Part shown: positions 1 through 11,800 of the stretch, in pieces
Layout: each line of letters starts with the position of its first letter
How positions within the stretch are numbered: the first letter of the stretch is position 1
DNA from: Strix aluco
Taxonomy: Eukaryota; Chordata; Aves; Strigiformes; Strigidae
Assembly (NCBI RefSeq): GCF_031877795.1
Contig: NC_133946.1
Coordinates: forward strand, 10,701,144 to 10,765,143
Length of the DNA stretch: 64,000 nucleotides
Direction of reading: 5' to 3'
Program-made: the position numbers and the translations under genes
The notes under the pieces: generated by a model
Databases searched by the model: none
What the model saw: the letters and a program-made list of their open reading frames with translations, nothing else
Told to the model about the DNA's origin: nothing

Positions 1-3000
1 GGTTGCACTTGTCGCCCGTTTTGTGGTTGACAATCTCGATTTCACCCGACTGTGGAGGGAAGGAGATGACAGGGGGAAACTGAGGCACGGGGCTGCAAGG
101 GGGATCCACGCCTCCGTGCTCGGGGTTTTGTCCCACCTGGTCTATCCAGAGCTTGCCCACGATGATGTTGTGCACGGTGGTGGTGACTTTTTTCCACGTG
201 TAGTGGTTGCCAGAAGAATGGAAGACGCAGTGGATGGTACCTGAGGAGGGAAGGTTGTGCCAGGAACCGTCCCCTTGAGCCTGCTCGGCCCACAGGACAC
301 TCGGGTGGGTCCCCAAACCTGTCCCCAGCACAGAATCCACCCTCTCTGGAGCCACAGAGCTCACCCAGAGGCATGATGGAGAGGTATTTTCCTCGAAATT
401 TGCTGGTGATTTTAATTTCCTGACGAAGCGTCCAGCCGTGCTTGGAGTCGGCGTGGTGGGCAGCGGCTGGCGGGTGGTGGCTTACCTGGCCGGGAGGAGA
501 GGGGACAAATCAGCACCCACCACCCCCAGCGGGCCCGGGGAGGGCCTGGAAAAGCAGGACTGGCAGTACCTGCTCGCAGAGGGAGCGGTAGCCATTCTCC
601 TCCAAGCGATCCAGCTCAAAGGTCTCCCCCAGGAGGGGGTTGAAGGGTTTGCTGGTGCGGAAGACGGTGGTGGAGTAGGACGAGACGGTGAAGGCGGCCA
701 CGTAGCACAATTGTTCCAGCGAACTCTCGCACTTGGCCGCGCGGTCGAGCAGCTCATGGTACTCCAGGTCCTCAGTCAAGCGCTGCAGCATGGACAGAGG
801 CTCGTTGAAGTTCACCTAAAAGGGAGCGAGAGGTTAGAAAGGGGGTTCTGGGGGTGCTCTGTGCTCACCCGCCAGCCGTATCCCCGCTCACCGGCATGGG
901 GATCTTGGACAACTCCTTCCCGATGCAGTTTTTCATGATGCTCCAGAGGTTGAGGCTGTAGTTGGGTTTGTAGGGGATGCGGGTTCTCTTCTCTTTCTTG
1001 GTGTCTTCTACCTGGTGCTTGTACTGGGGACCAGACAAGAGCTCCTGTGAGCCCCCCCAAACCATCCCGTGGGAAGTGGGGCACCCCCAGCCCAGCTCTG
1101 CTCATCCAAAGTTCCAGCACACATCGTCCTACCTGCTCGTCCAGGCTGATGTCGCTGCTGGTGCCGCTGATGTTGCTGCCTGTGCGCCTTGGGGGGACGT
1201 GGGGGGGTGAAGGAGAAGGGCAGAATCAGTCCTGAGTGGGGTGCGGGGAGCAGGAGGGCAGCCCCACACCCCAGCACTCACTTGTGGCCCATGCTCTCTG
1301 GCATGGTGATGATCTCCGGGGCGTCAAAAAACTCGTTGTCATCATCCTCGTCGCTCAGGTCCCCTTTGGCAGGACAACAGGGATCTGGGGAGGGGGCAGG
1401 GGAGGCAATTAGGTGCTGCAGCCGCTCGGCAGCGCAGGAGAGACCCAACAGACCTATCGCTCAGGGTCAGCGATGTGAAGGACGCTGAGCCCGGCTCAGG
1501 ACGGGACTAAAAGCTGCTGTCGGCTTCCCCATCCCCACCCTGCCCCATCAGCTCCATCTCCCACCATCACTCCTCAACCAGCCCCCCCGCTCCACCCCAG
1601 CACGTGACGTGGGGGCTATGGGTGGCCCCCGGGGGTACCTTTGGCGGAGCCACCGGTGCCGGGAGCGCTGGCGGGGAGGACGGTAGCGCCACGGAAAGCT
1701 CTTTCCAGGTGGTTGTGTTGCTTGGCCAACTGCTCCAGCGTCTCCTCCAGCCGGATGCGCTGGTCCCGTTCGTGCTGCAGCGATTTCTGCCATTTCTTGC
1801 TGTGGGTCTGGGCCAGCATCAAAAAATCCCGGCAAGCCTGCGCCGAGGCGATGCCCCATCAGCTCACGGTGTGTTTGTGGGGGCTCAGAACCCCCCCTTC
1901 ACTCCCTGATTTGCCCCACGGGGTGTGGACTCACGTTGATCATGGCGTTGGAGGTGATGCGGAAGAGGGTGGCTCGTTCATTGACCTGCTTGATCTTCTC
2001 GGTGCTCTCGGCCGGCAGCCGGAGGGTCTCCAGCTCGCTGAGGGAGCGTTGCAGGGCCGTGCCGTGCTTGGCGATGAGGTCGTTGCAGGTGCTCAGATCC
2101 TCCACTTTGCTGGAGAGGGTGCGCAGCGTGTTCTGCAGCTCCGTCTTGTCCGTCTGTGACACTGACTCGTCGCCAGAGTCATCTGTCAGCGGGAAGAACT
2201 GTTAACGTGGCCTCGGGAGGCCTCTTGGAAATGGGGAAGAAGGGGAAGCTGAGCACCAGGAGCACACACCAGCCCTCTGAGTTGCACCAGGCTCTGACCG
2301 CGGGGCTGCTGCAGAAAACCGCCCCCCCGCCCCCAAAATCCCTGAGGGCTGGGAGCCACAGACGGGGCGCGCGCTCCCGGCCACCGCTACGGCATCCTGG
2401 ACAGTAATATCGTGGCAGGGAATGGCAGCTTGGAGCAGATGGCCGATCTCTTGGCACACAAGTAGTCACGCTAGCCAGGAAGCGCGTGCCAGGCTGCTGG
2501 GGGCTCCTCAAGCAGGGAAGCTGGCGTGGCCGCAGCAGGCAGGACAGCACCGCCGAGCTCGCACGCAGACAACCACGATCACCCCTTTCCAAACCCAGCT
2601 CGGGGAGCAGCTCCAGCACCCGGAGTTATGTGCCGTGACGCTGTCCCTGCACAGCACCCCAGCGGGGCACGGGAGACGGATGGGGAAAAGCGGGTGGTGT
2701 TTCTGGCCAAAGGGGTTTGGGAAAAGGGAGGGGATGCGGGGTCACGTTCTGTGGGGGGACAAAAAAGCCCCTGGGCTCGAGAAGCAGGTGTAGCAGGGGG
2801 ATGGGGGAACACACGCCGGCTGCGAGGGCCGTACCTGACTCCTCCAGCATCTTGACAGCTTTGGCCTTGGCCAGCTCGAGGGCGGTGACCCAACGTTGCC
2901 GTTCTACCTCAGAGCTGGCCTTCAGGTGGTAGGTCTGGGCCCCGCCGTTGGAGATGATAAAGTTGCAGGAATCCTCCACCGTGATGTTGGCCGTGGCCAG

Positions 3001-4400
3001 GTTGATGGTGCCACGGCAGGTGTGTCGCATCTCTGCCTTGGATCTGTGTGGGGAGGCAGGAGAGGGGGGGAACACGGTGAGGCTAGAGGCAAGAGATGCT
3101 CCGTAGCCCAGACTGGGCAGCTTTTGGGGGGGCCGTGGAGGGAGCCTGGCATTCCCCACCCTGCAGACAGGGCTATTAATAAGGTGCCAGCTCCAGCCCC
3201 AGTTGGTTTTGCCAAGGCGGCTGGGCAGCGCCAGCACCAGAACGGGGCCAAAGCTGACAACGCCGCTTCGGATGGGGGTCCGCAGCCCCCACCAGGCACA
3301 AAAACAGGGCTCAGCACTCCCCAGGAGCGGCCTCAGGGCCCACCACGCTCCCCTGGGTGCCTCCTGCATCCCAGCATGGCCCGGGAGGAGGGTGAAGTGT
3401 CCCCCCCCGGCGCGGTGCAAGGCCGTGCCAGCCCGGCACACCCTTTCCACGTCACCGGGCCCGGGCCTGCCAGGGCAGGAGGCACCTGGGACACCCTCGG
3501 TTCGGCCCAGGGGTGCGTCCCCCCCCCGCCCGCGGGGCTGTAACTCGAGCTGGCAGCTGCCTGCGCTGCCTGCAGGCTCCGGTTACTCTATGAATAATGG
3601 AGGGACAGGGCCCACACGGCCGGGCTCAGGTGTCCCCCCGGGGATCAAGCGGTGGCACAGCGGGGAGGGGGCTGGGAACGCCGCTGTCCCCCCACCGCCA
3701 CCCCCAAACCCGGCTCCCCCCCGGGGTAGCACCGCTGGGGAACGGCTGCTCGGAGGGACACCGAGACCCAGAGATGGGGACCAGGCAGGTGACAACATCA
3801 TCCCCCCCTCCCCGCCCCGGCAAACAGCCCCGGGACCAGCCGCCCCGCCCGGGCAGGGAGGTGACAGCCCTTCCCCGCCCCAGCTGGCACCGGGGGGCGG
3901 CAGGTGACACCGAGGCCTCACCAGTTTGGGGCGGGGGGGATCACACACACACCCCCCCCGAACCGCCCACCCCCACCCCGTGGCTTCACGGCGGGGAGAA
4001 GGGGCCGGACCCAAGGTCACGGGGGAGCCCCGCGGTGCAGGGTGGGGTCGAGGAGCCGGGTCCCCGGTACGTACCGGTAGTAGCTGAGGAGGCCGTTGCT
4101 GAGCACGAACCAGCGGCGCTGGTAACCCTTGATGTAGTTGGTCCATTTGAAGAGCCAACCTTCGCGCGCCGAACCGGACCCGGCACCGCCCGAACCGGAA
4201 CCACCGCCCCCTGCCGCTGCCGCCGCCGCCGCCGTGCCCGCCCCCGGGCTCGGACCCGCCCCACTGCCCGCTGCCGGGGAGGGCAGGGCGGGGGCCGCAC
4301 CGGGCGCCGCGGGCAGCGCCATGGGGCCGGGCAGCGCTGCCGCCGCCACCGCCGCCGCCACCGGGCCGGGGCCCGCGGCCGCCGCTCGCAGCTCCGCCAT
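1..4400 (-). CDS. OSBP: Oxysterol-binding protein 1, partial (3' end outside window)
   Basis: OSBP moves cholesterol and PI4P between ER and Golgi membranes. Coding exons, in transcript order, are 4075-4400, 2835-3043, 1935-2182, 1639-1837, 1282-1384, 1133-1187, 892-1023, 570-815, 365-485, 137-240 and 1-49. They join in frame to about 597 residues; roughly the last 200 of the usual ~800 lie beyond the window. After a Gly/Ala-rich N-terminus comes the PH domain (about residues 85-180, beginning [20 protein letters not shown]). A coiled-coil stretch follows. The FFAT motif EFFDAPE, which binds VAP proteins of the ER, is at about residues 345-351. The sterol-binding ORD follows, with the family signature EQVSHHPP (about 505-512) split across the 570-815/365-485 junction. 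The sequence is nearly identical to mammalian OSBP, so identity and start (ATG at 4400) are secure. Confidence 0.97.
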
Positions 4401-4850
4401 CGCCGCCGCCTCCCCTCCGCCCCGCCCCCCGCGGCGCTGCCGTCACTCGCCCCGCCCCCGGACGCACCTCATTGGCGGCGGCGGCCCCCGCGCGCCCCGC
4501 CCCGACAAGCGGATTGGTGCTGCCGCCCGCGCGGGGCGGCACCCGCGCCCCTATTGGCTGTTAGCGCGCTTGCGCGGAAGGCCGTCAAGCTGCGCGCGCC
4601 TCCTCCACCCCGCCCTTCACCTTCTCACTGGTGCTCTCGCCCGCCCGTCTCCGCAGCGGACCAATGAGCGAAGGAGGGCGGAGCCGCGCGTCACTGCCGG
4701 CCGCGCGGCGAAGGGGTGACTCATCCCGCGACCGATGGGCCGCGGGGGCGGGGCCTCCCCCTTAGTCGTGCCGCTATTGGCTGAGACAGCGCCCTTCCAC
4801 CCGCGGAGGGGCCGGTGACCTCTGACCTCTGACCGGGAGGACCCTCGGGG
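4401..4850 (-). promoter_or_regulatory. OSBP: OSBP CpG-island promoter with a CCAAT-box array
   Basis: This is a very GC- and CpG-rich, TATA-less stretch just upstream of the OSBP start. Read in the direction of OSBP it holds four sense CCAAT boxes (ATTGG on the plus strand at 4471, 4513, 4553 and 4776) and one inverted box (CCAAT at 4661). GC boxes lie between them. Repeated CCAAT boxes are typical NF-Y sites in housekeeping and lipid-regulated promoters. NF-Y binding is inferred from motif and position only. Confidence 0.7.
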
Positions 4851-4889
4851 GGGGGCCCTGCTCCCCCTCAGAGAAGAAGAGGCCAGGCT

Positions 4890-5866
4890 GGCAGCAGTAT
4901 ACAATTCATCTTTATTTACAATACCCTATAAAAATGTAAATTTAGAAACTTTATTCTCATTAACCAGAACCAAAAACTGGAGGGGAGGGGGGGAGGAAAA
5001 AAAAAAAAAAAAAAGCACAAAGAAAAAATAAAAGAACTTTCCATTTGATCAGTCGGGAGGAAAGTGAGGGGGAAGAGGGCGGGGGGGGGCTGGGAAGCAG
5101 CCGAGGGGAGCTGGTTAATGCCAGGGAGGAGTTACTGGTTGTAAAATACCTACATGTGCAAATCTCTTTGTTTTCTTTTTAAAAGCAAAAAAAAAAAAAA
5201 AAAGTAAAATTAACCTTCCCCCACGCCCCATTCCCGAGGAGCAGAACAGCAGAATCCCCCCAGGACTGAAGGGGGGCGCGAGGCGGGGGGCACAGGGTTG
5301 AGGGAAGGAGCCGACTCTCGGGAAGACAAGGCAAGTGTGCAAAAGAGGGGGGGGGTGTGCACACGTGTGTTCACACATGTTGTGTGTGCGCACACATGTG
5401 CTCGTGTGTGTGTGGCCAGGGAGGGGCGGGGACCAGACCTCAGTGCTCTGTTTTTTTGGGGGGGAGGGCTGGGGAAGGAGAAAGGGGGCACCCAGCCCTA
5501 CAGCCCCCCCCCCCTTCCCGTAGTGTGCGTGTGGGGGGTGTGGGGAGAAGCAGCAGCTGTTGTGGGGGGAGCGGCGGTGGGCTGGGGGGGGCTTGGGCAC
5601 AGCAGGGAGACGCAGCAATTTTTGGGGGAGAGCAGGGAGCAGCCAAACCCCTACCCTACCCCCCAACTCCCCCCCAGCCAGGATTTTGGGGTGGGGGGGA
5701 CATGCGCCTCCTGCAGCAGGGGACAGTGTCCTGCCAGGCCGGGCGTCGGGGTGATCTTGGGGTGTGTTTTTGGGGGGGGGTGTGTGTGGGGGAAACCGCC
5801 TGCCCTCCATCCATCCATCCATCCATCCTCTGGACCACGCCGGTGGCGAGGAGACGCGGAAATCTC
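4890..5866 (-). other. PATL1: PATL1 3' untranslated region with simple repeats
   Basis: This stretch between the PATL1 stop and its poly(A) signal has no coding potential. It holds A-runs (about 4998-5014 and 5188-5203, read as T-runs in the transcript), an alternating purine/pyrimidine GT/CA tract around 5355-5420, several G-runs and a CCAT microsatellite at 5808-5827. Confidence 0.7.
4911..4916 (-). terminator. PATL1: PATL1 poly(A) signal AATAAA
   Basis: TTTATT on the plus strand gives AATAAA in the sense of PATL1. A second copy lies at 4950-4955. Cleavage would fall near 4890, about 490 bases before the OSBP start codon, so the two genes lie in close tandem. Confidence 0.65.
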
Positions 5867-8800
5867 CTACCGGATCCCGTGCACTAAGCTGGTACGGGGG
5901 AGGGTGGGGGGGGGGAAAAACGGTGGAAGGGGGGGTCAGAGGAGCTGCAGGGAGGAGGCAGCAACCCCCCCCCCATCACCCCAAGGGTGAACCCTCTACC
6001 CCACATTTCCCCCCCCACCTGCCTCTGGTTTCACCCTTTTTTGGTCCCTACATAGCGGAGGGGGTGATGCTTACTGCAATTTTGTCTCCAGCAGGTTCAG
6101 CTTCTGCTGGTCGACGTAGCGAGAAAAGAGGGAGATCAGGTTTGAGGGGGTGGACACCGGCTTGGCCAAGGCTGCCTGAGGGATCCGCAGGAGCTCCCGG
6201 GTCGCCATGAGCATCAGCTCCGTCCTGTCAGAGGAGAAGGAGTAAGATGGGGCGCTCGGGGTGGGGGGGACAGTGGTGCTACAGCCCCGTTTTACAGACT
6301 CACAGAATCATCTGGGTTGGAAAAGCCCTTGAAGATCATCCAGTCCAACCATGAACCTCACCCTGACCGTTCTCAACTCCACCAGATCCCTCAGCGCTGG
6401 GTCAACCCCACTCTTCAACCCCTCCAGGGATGGGGACTCCACCCCTGCCCTGGGCAGCCCATTCCAACGCCCAACAACCCCTTCTGCAAAGAAATACTTC
6501 CTAAGAGCCAGTCTGACCCTGCCCTGGCGCAGCTTGAGGCCATTCCCTCTTGTCCTGTCGCTTGTTCCTTGGTTCAGGAGACTCATCCCCCCTCTCTGCA
6601 CCCTCCTTTCAGGGAGTTGTAGAGGGCCATGAGGTCTCCCCTCAGCCTCCTCCTTTTTTTTTAGCACTGGAACTGAAGTTTGAGGTGCCACATCCTCAAA
6701 CCCCGGCCTCTGCGCAGGGAAGGGTCCACGGCCTCGCCGAGACACCCTGGCTGCTCTGTGGGGCCTGGCCTCCCCCCCCCACCCCCCAACTCCCAGGGTG
6801 TCATAATGTGGCGATGTGCCACTCAGGAGCTGTCCCCCAACTCCACCACCCCCCGCCAAGTCCTTCAGAGCCCGGCATCGCCGCCATCCCCTGCCCCGCC
6901 GCAGCCCGAGCGCTCACCACTGGTTGTCCTGCATTAGCTCCGTGTTGCCATCTGAGCTCTGCAGTTCCTCCCCGCGGCTCAAGATCAAGTACAGCAGGGA
7001 CAGGCCGAACTGTGGGGAAGAGAGGGAGGGTGTCGGGGAGGTGATGTCCCACCAGTGCTGTCCCCAGGCCACCGCGGGTCCCCCCCAGGGTTGTCCTGCC
7101 TCACAAGGAAATCCCTGTGGCACGGGACGGGCAGGGCAGGGCGAGCTTTCCTCCCCTCTGCACACTTTTTTTGGGTGGATTTGAGAATCACCTCCACCTC
7201 CCAGTCCCCCTGGGGATGGTGGCACAAGCGGACAATCCCCAGCTGAGGAAGAAGAGCAGGAAGAAGCTGTTTATCGGCCTGAGTCACGACTGCATGAGTG
7301 ACACACCGCTCCCGGTTGGAGGGATTTATTCACAAATCCCTGGATTTTGGGGCAGGCTGCAGCCCAGCGGGACAAAGGGAGCTGGTTGTCGGACTGCAGC
7401 CGACTCCCAGGCCAGCTCAAATGACTAATTAATCTGCCAGACACCCTCGTTAATCAGCAAGGGAAGGGGGAGGAGCGCCAGGGGCTGGCAGCCTGTGGCT
7501 CCTGTGCTGTTCCCGCACCACAGCTCTGCCATCCAGCACCGGGAAACTCAATTTCCCCGATTATGTGGAAACATCGGGACGTGTTGGGGCGGGAGGGATG
7601 AGGTTGGCCCCAGCTGCCCCCCACCACCTCCCCAGGGAGCAGAACGAGACGAGCACCTTGTTTTGGAGCACAGCAGTGAGGTGCAGGTTGGTGGGCGCTG
7701 GCGCGGTCGCGCTCTGAGGTAGGTTCGTTAGCTGCTGCACAAGGCTGGTGACCGTCCCCAAGGGAAGGTGGTAGAGGACGTGAGAGAAGGGCCTCAACAG
7801 GCAGGGCAGCACCTGCGGGGAGAGGAGCGGAATGGTGACAGCAAGAAAATCTGCTTCCCTGTCACCTCCTGCGCATCCTGGGGCTCCCCGGACCCCAACA
7901 CGACGCTGCCTCACTGCTACACACACCCCAGCAGCACCTTCGCTCTCAGACCCCCTCAGCGTGGGACCCGCTAACGGCGTCCTCCCACACCCCTGCAACG
8001 GCACAGGCCTGCTTTAAATTCAGGCAAAGCTTTTTCCTTCTTAAATCAGCCTTTTTCTCCAAACAAGCTGGGATTTACGTCGCGGATGCCTGTGTTTTGG
8101 TTCCCTATAGAACAAAGGTTCCGAAGGACGGCTGAGAGCTGGAGCAGATGCTGGCCTCGTGCTCTCTGTCTCTGAAGATGGAGTCTCCCGTTGTCACCCG
8201 ATGAGTCAGCGACACAACCCTTCAAACAAGCACTCAGCCAAGAGCTGGGCTCATTAAATAAAGGCACCATTTATCAGAAATTCTTCTCGGTGAAGCCGAG
8301 CCGTGTCGTGCCAGCCAGCAGGCACGGGAGATGGGCCCTGCCAGGAGCTCAGGGCTCCTGCAGCCTCCCAGGAGAGGCAGAAACAACCATTCTTAAGACT
8401 CATGATGCCGTTTCCCATTTTTCCTTCATGGAGGAGAGGAAATCTGGCTCCAGACCCCGTTCTGAACCCCACCTTGCAGTGAGGGGAGCCCTCCAAGCCC
8501 CTGGAATCTCACCTCGTCCTGAGCGTCCTTCTTGATGAGGAAGGGCAGGTTTCTGGCTGTCGCCATGAGTACGTCGGCCGCTTGCTCGGGTGACAAGAAG
8601 GGGAGGATCCGGGCCACGAGGCGCTTCCCTTTCCGGATGCACATGATCTGCATGAAGTGATCGTCGCTCGGCCTGCCGAGGAGAGGAGAAAAGTGCTGAC
8701 CCTCAAGCTGGGAGAGTCCCAGGGCAAGTGGAGGGTTCCCGTGGGTAGCCCAGAGCCAGCCCTGCACCGGCACCAGGCGAAAAAAACACCCACCACAAAA

Positions 8801-11800
8801 AACATCCCCGAGGAGGGAAAAACAATGCGGGAATGACATCCCGAACCCTAATCCCTGCCTGTCTGATGGGCTGGGCAGGAGAACAAGGCTCAGTTCCCTG
8901 CGGGGCAGCAGAGAAGGAGCCACTGAGACCCTGTGTCCTTCCTGGCCCGTCTGTGCTGCTGAGGCCACAGGTCAGGCAAGAGGTGACTGACTTAAAACCA
9001 GGCACCCTGAGATGTGCCGGGGCACAGAACTCAGGGCACACACCTGATGAACATGCAGACAGGTGCTAATTGCAGAACCTGAGCTGCAGGGATTGAAGTT
9101 TTTATAGGATCCTAACCACAGCAAACAATTGTGGGGAAAATGGGGGGAAAAAAAAGGAAAAAAATTGTATTATTTCAACTTCCAGCTCCCAACAGACCCC
9201 TGGAAGAGTCAGCCTGACTCTTCTTTGGGAAACAGGGCCCTGCAAAGCCAGTCGCAGCAGCTGCAAGCGGCCGTGGACTCTCTGAGCTCCCGCAGTTGCA
9301 GACGTCGCCTCTGCTCACCTCTCCTGCCCGGGCGCCTTGCCCCTCAGATTGTCATACATATCACAGATCTTCTGCTTCCTCTCCCCCATCAGCGCCGGCC
9401 GCTCGCCTTCCAGGCTCAGGAGGTAGCGTCTCTCGTAGTCCTCCACATCCAGGAGGAGACTGTACGTCTGTGGGAGAGACGGCCATCACAGCAGGGCACA
9501 GGGATCTGCGACGGGATCCACTAGCCCTGCTCCTGAGATCCAGGATGTTGCCCGGAACCACTCTCCTCACCCCAGCCCACTTCGTGCCCCACCGATCTCT
9601 GAATGTCACAGACTCACAGAATCATCTGGGTTGGAAAAGCCCTTGAAGATCATCCAGTCCAACCATGAACCTCACCCTGACCGTTCTCAACTCCACCAGA
9701 TCCCTCAGCGCTGGGTCAACCCCACTCTTCAACCCCTCCAGGGATGGGGACTCCACCCCTGCCCTGGGCAGCCCATTCCAACGCCCAACAACCCCTTCTG
9801 CAAAGAAATACTTCCTAAGAGCCAGTCTGACCCTGCCCTGGTGCAGCTTGAGGCCATTCCCTCTTGTCCTGTCGCTTGTTCCTTGGGTCAAGAGACTCAT
9901 CCCCCCTCTCTGCACCCTCCTTTCAGGGAGTTGTAGAGGGCCATGAGGTCTCCCCTCAGCCTCCTCTTCTCCAGACTAAACCCCCCCAGTTCCCTCAGCC
10001 GCTCCCCATCAGACCTGTGCTCCAGACCCTGCACCAGCTCCGTTGCCCTTCTCTGGACACGCTCGAGTCATTCAATGTCCTTTTTGGAGTGAGGGGCCCA
10101 AAACTGAACCCAGTTATCGAGGGGCGGCCTCACCAGTGCCGAGTACAGGGGAAGATCCCTTCCCTGTCCCTGCTGGCCACGCTATTGCTGATACAAGCCA
10201 GGATGCCAGTGGCCTTCTTGGCCACCTGGGCACACTGCTGGCTCCTGTTCAGCCGGCTGGCAATCAACCCCCCCAGGTCCCTCTCTGACTGGCAGCTCTC
10301 CAGCCACTCCTCCCCAGGCCTGTAGTGCTGCTGGGGGTTGTTGTGGCCCAAGTGCAGAAATGAACGTCACGACGGTCCTCCCCGAACTCACCTTCTCGAT
10401 CGTGACAAGGGTTTGGCGTCTCTTGTCTCGAACTTGCTTCTCCTTCGTCTCCTGCCGAAGAAGGACAGTGGAGTCAGGGCCGCGGGCGGCTCCCACACCG
10501 GCCTGAGGACCGAGCGCAGTGCTGCGTCGGAGGGGAGGCAGGGCCAGAGAGCTCACGTCATCCTCGCTGCGGGAGGTCACCACCGCGTCGATCATCTTCC
10601 GAGGGTTGTTCACACTGGAGACCGTGAGCTTCCCCAGCGAGCCCTCGAACTGCACTGCACGAAGGAGGGAGAAGGGAAGCAAAAGGGAGTCAGTCCGGGC
10701 CTCGCCCCACCTCACCCGCCTTTATCTCTGGCCTGAAAGTAGCCCCGTGGCTACCTCCAAACTCCAGCTGGCCCCAGCGAGACCCCGCCTCAGCGCAGAA
10801 TGAACCACCCCCACCCTTCAGCTACAGAATATCCAGGCTGTGTGGAGTCAGGATCTCTTACCTGGCTTGTAAGTGTGCTCCAGCTTCGCCACCTGAGGTG
10901 TGATGAGTTTAGTGCGTTCCTTCTTGGGACCATCACCGTGGACTTCCTCCGCTGCTGCTAACTTCTCCAGCTTCTGGAAGTAATTCTGAGGCAGGGAGAG
11001 GAGAGGTTGAGACCCCCCCAAAAACAGTTGGCAAGGATGGATGCAACACATCCCCCTCCCTGGCCCATGGTCCACCCCTCACCCATCACTTACTGGGCTT
11101 CCCAAGCTCAGCAGCAGCATTTTAAACCACTGTTCTTCCCCCAGTACACGACTGCGTCCTCCTCTCTATCATCCCTCAAGATTACAGAGCTCAAGGTTCC
11201 TCCTCAGCCCTCTTTCTCAATACAGGCTCTCCCTGGGAGGTCCCCGGCTCTCAGTCCTTCCCAGTCCACTCCAGTTAGCCTGCCTTGCTCTGTCAGCACC
11301 GTTGCCCGGGCTGGGGCCTCCCACACTGATGCTCACGCGCTTTTCCCACCCACCCCGACCAACGTTCGCCTCTTTCGCAAGGGCAAAGCTTTGTTGACTC
11401 ACATCCCGGCTGCGGCTGCACCAGTTCCTCTCCTCTACTGGGGATCCACTCACCCACAGCTCCCGGAAAAACTCTGTCAGTGTGATGCCTCCCGCCAGCC
11501 CCAGAGCCAGACGCAACCGTTGGCCACAGTTCTCCTGCCGCTCCCACCGGAGCCCAGATCCCTGCTCCCACTGGGCCCCCGGCCCACCACGGAAGGGACT
11601 GGACCGTTCTGCCCCATTTCACCGTGCTGGGATCTGCCCTCCCTGCTCTGCCCCATACTCTCGGCTGCACCGAATGCTCCAGGACATTTCTGGGTGCATG
11701 GCTGGCTCCTCCGCACCCCTTTCATGAAGACAGGGGGCCAAACCTCCCGCACAACTTACGACGGCCCCAAACACACTCCCAGTCAAGCCCCATTTAATCT

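Noticed and set aside
3583-4667. Long Pro/Arg-rich open frames on both strands over OSBP exon 1 and its promoter
   Set aside because: These come from CpG-island sequence. The true frame is fixed by the OSBP PH domain.
5340-5425. GT/CA tract in the PATL1 3'UTR as a functional Z-DNA element
   Set aside because: It is a short impure dinucleotide tract of a common kind, and nothing beyond composition supports a role.
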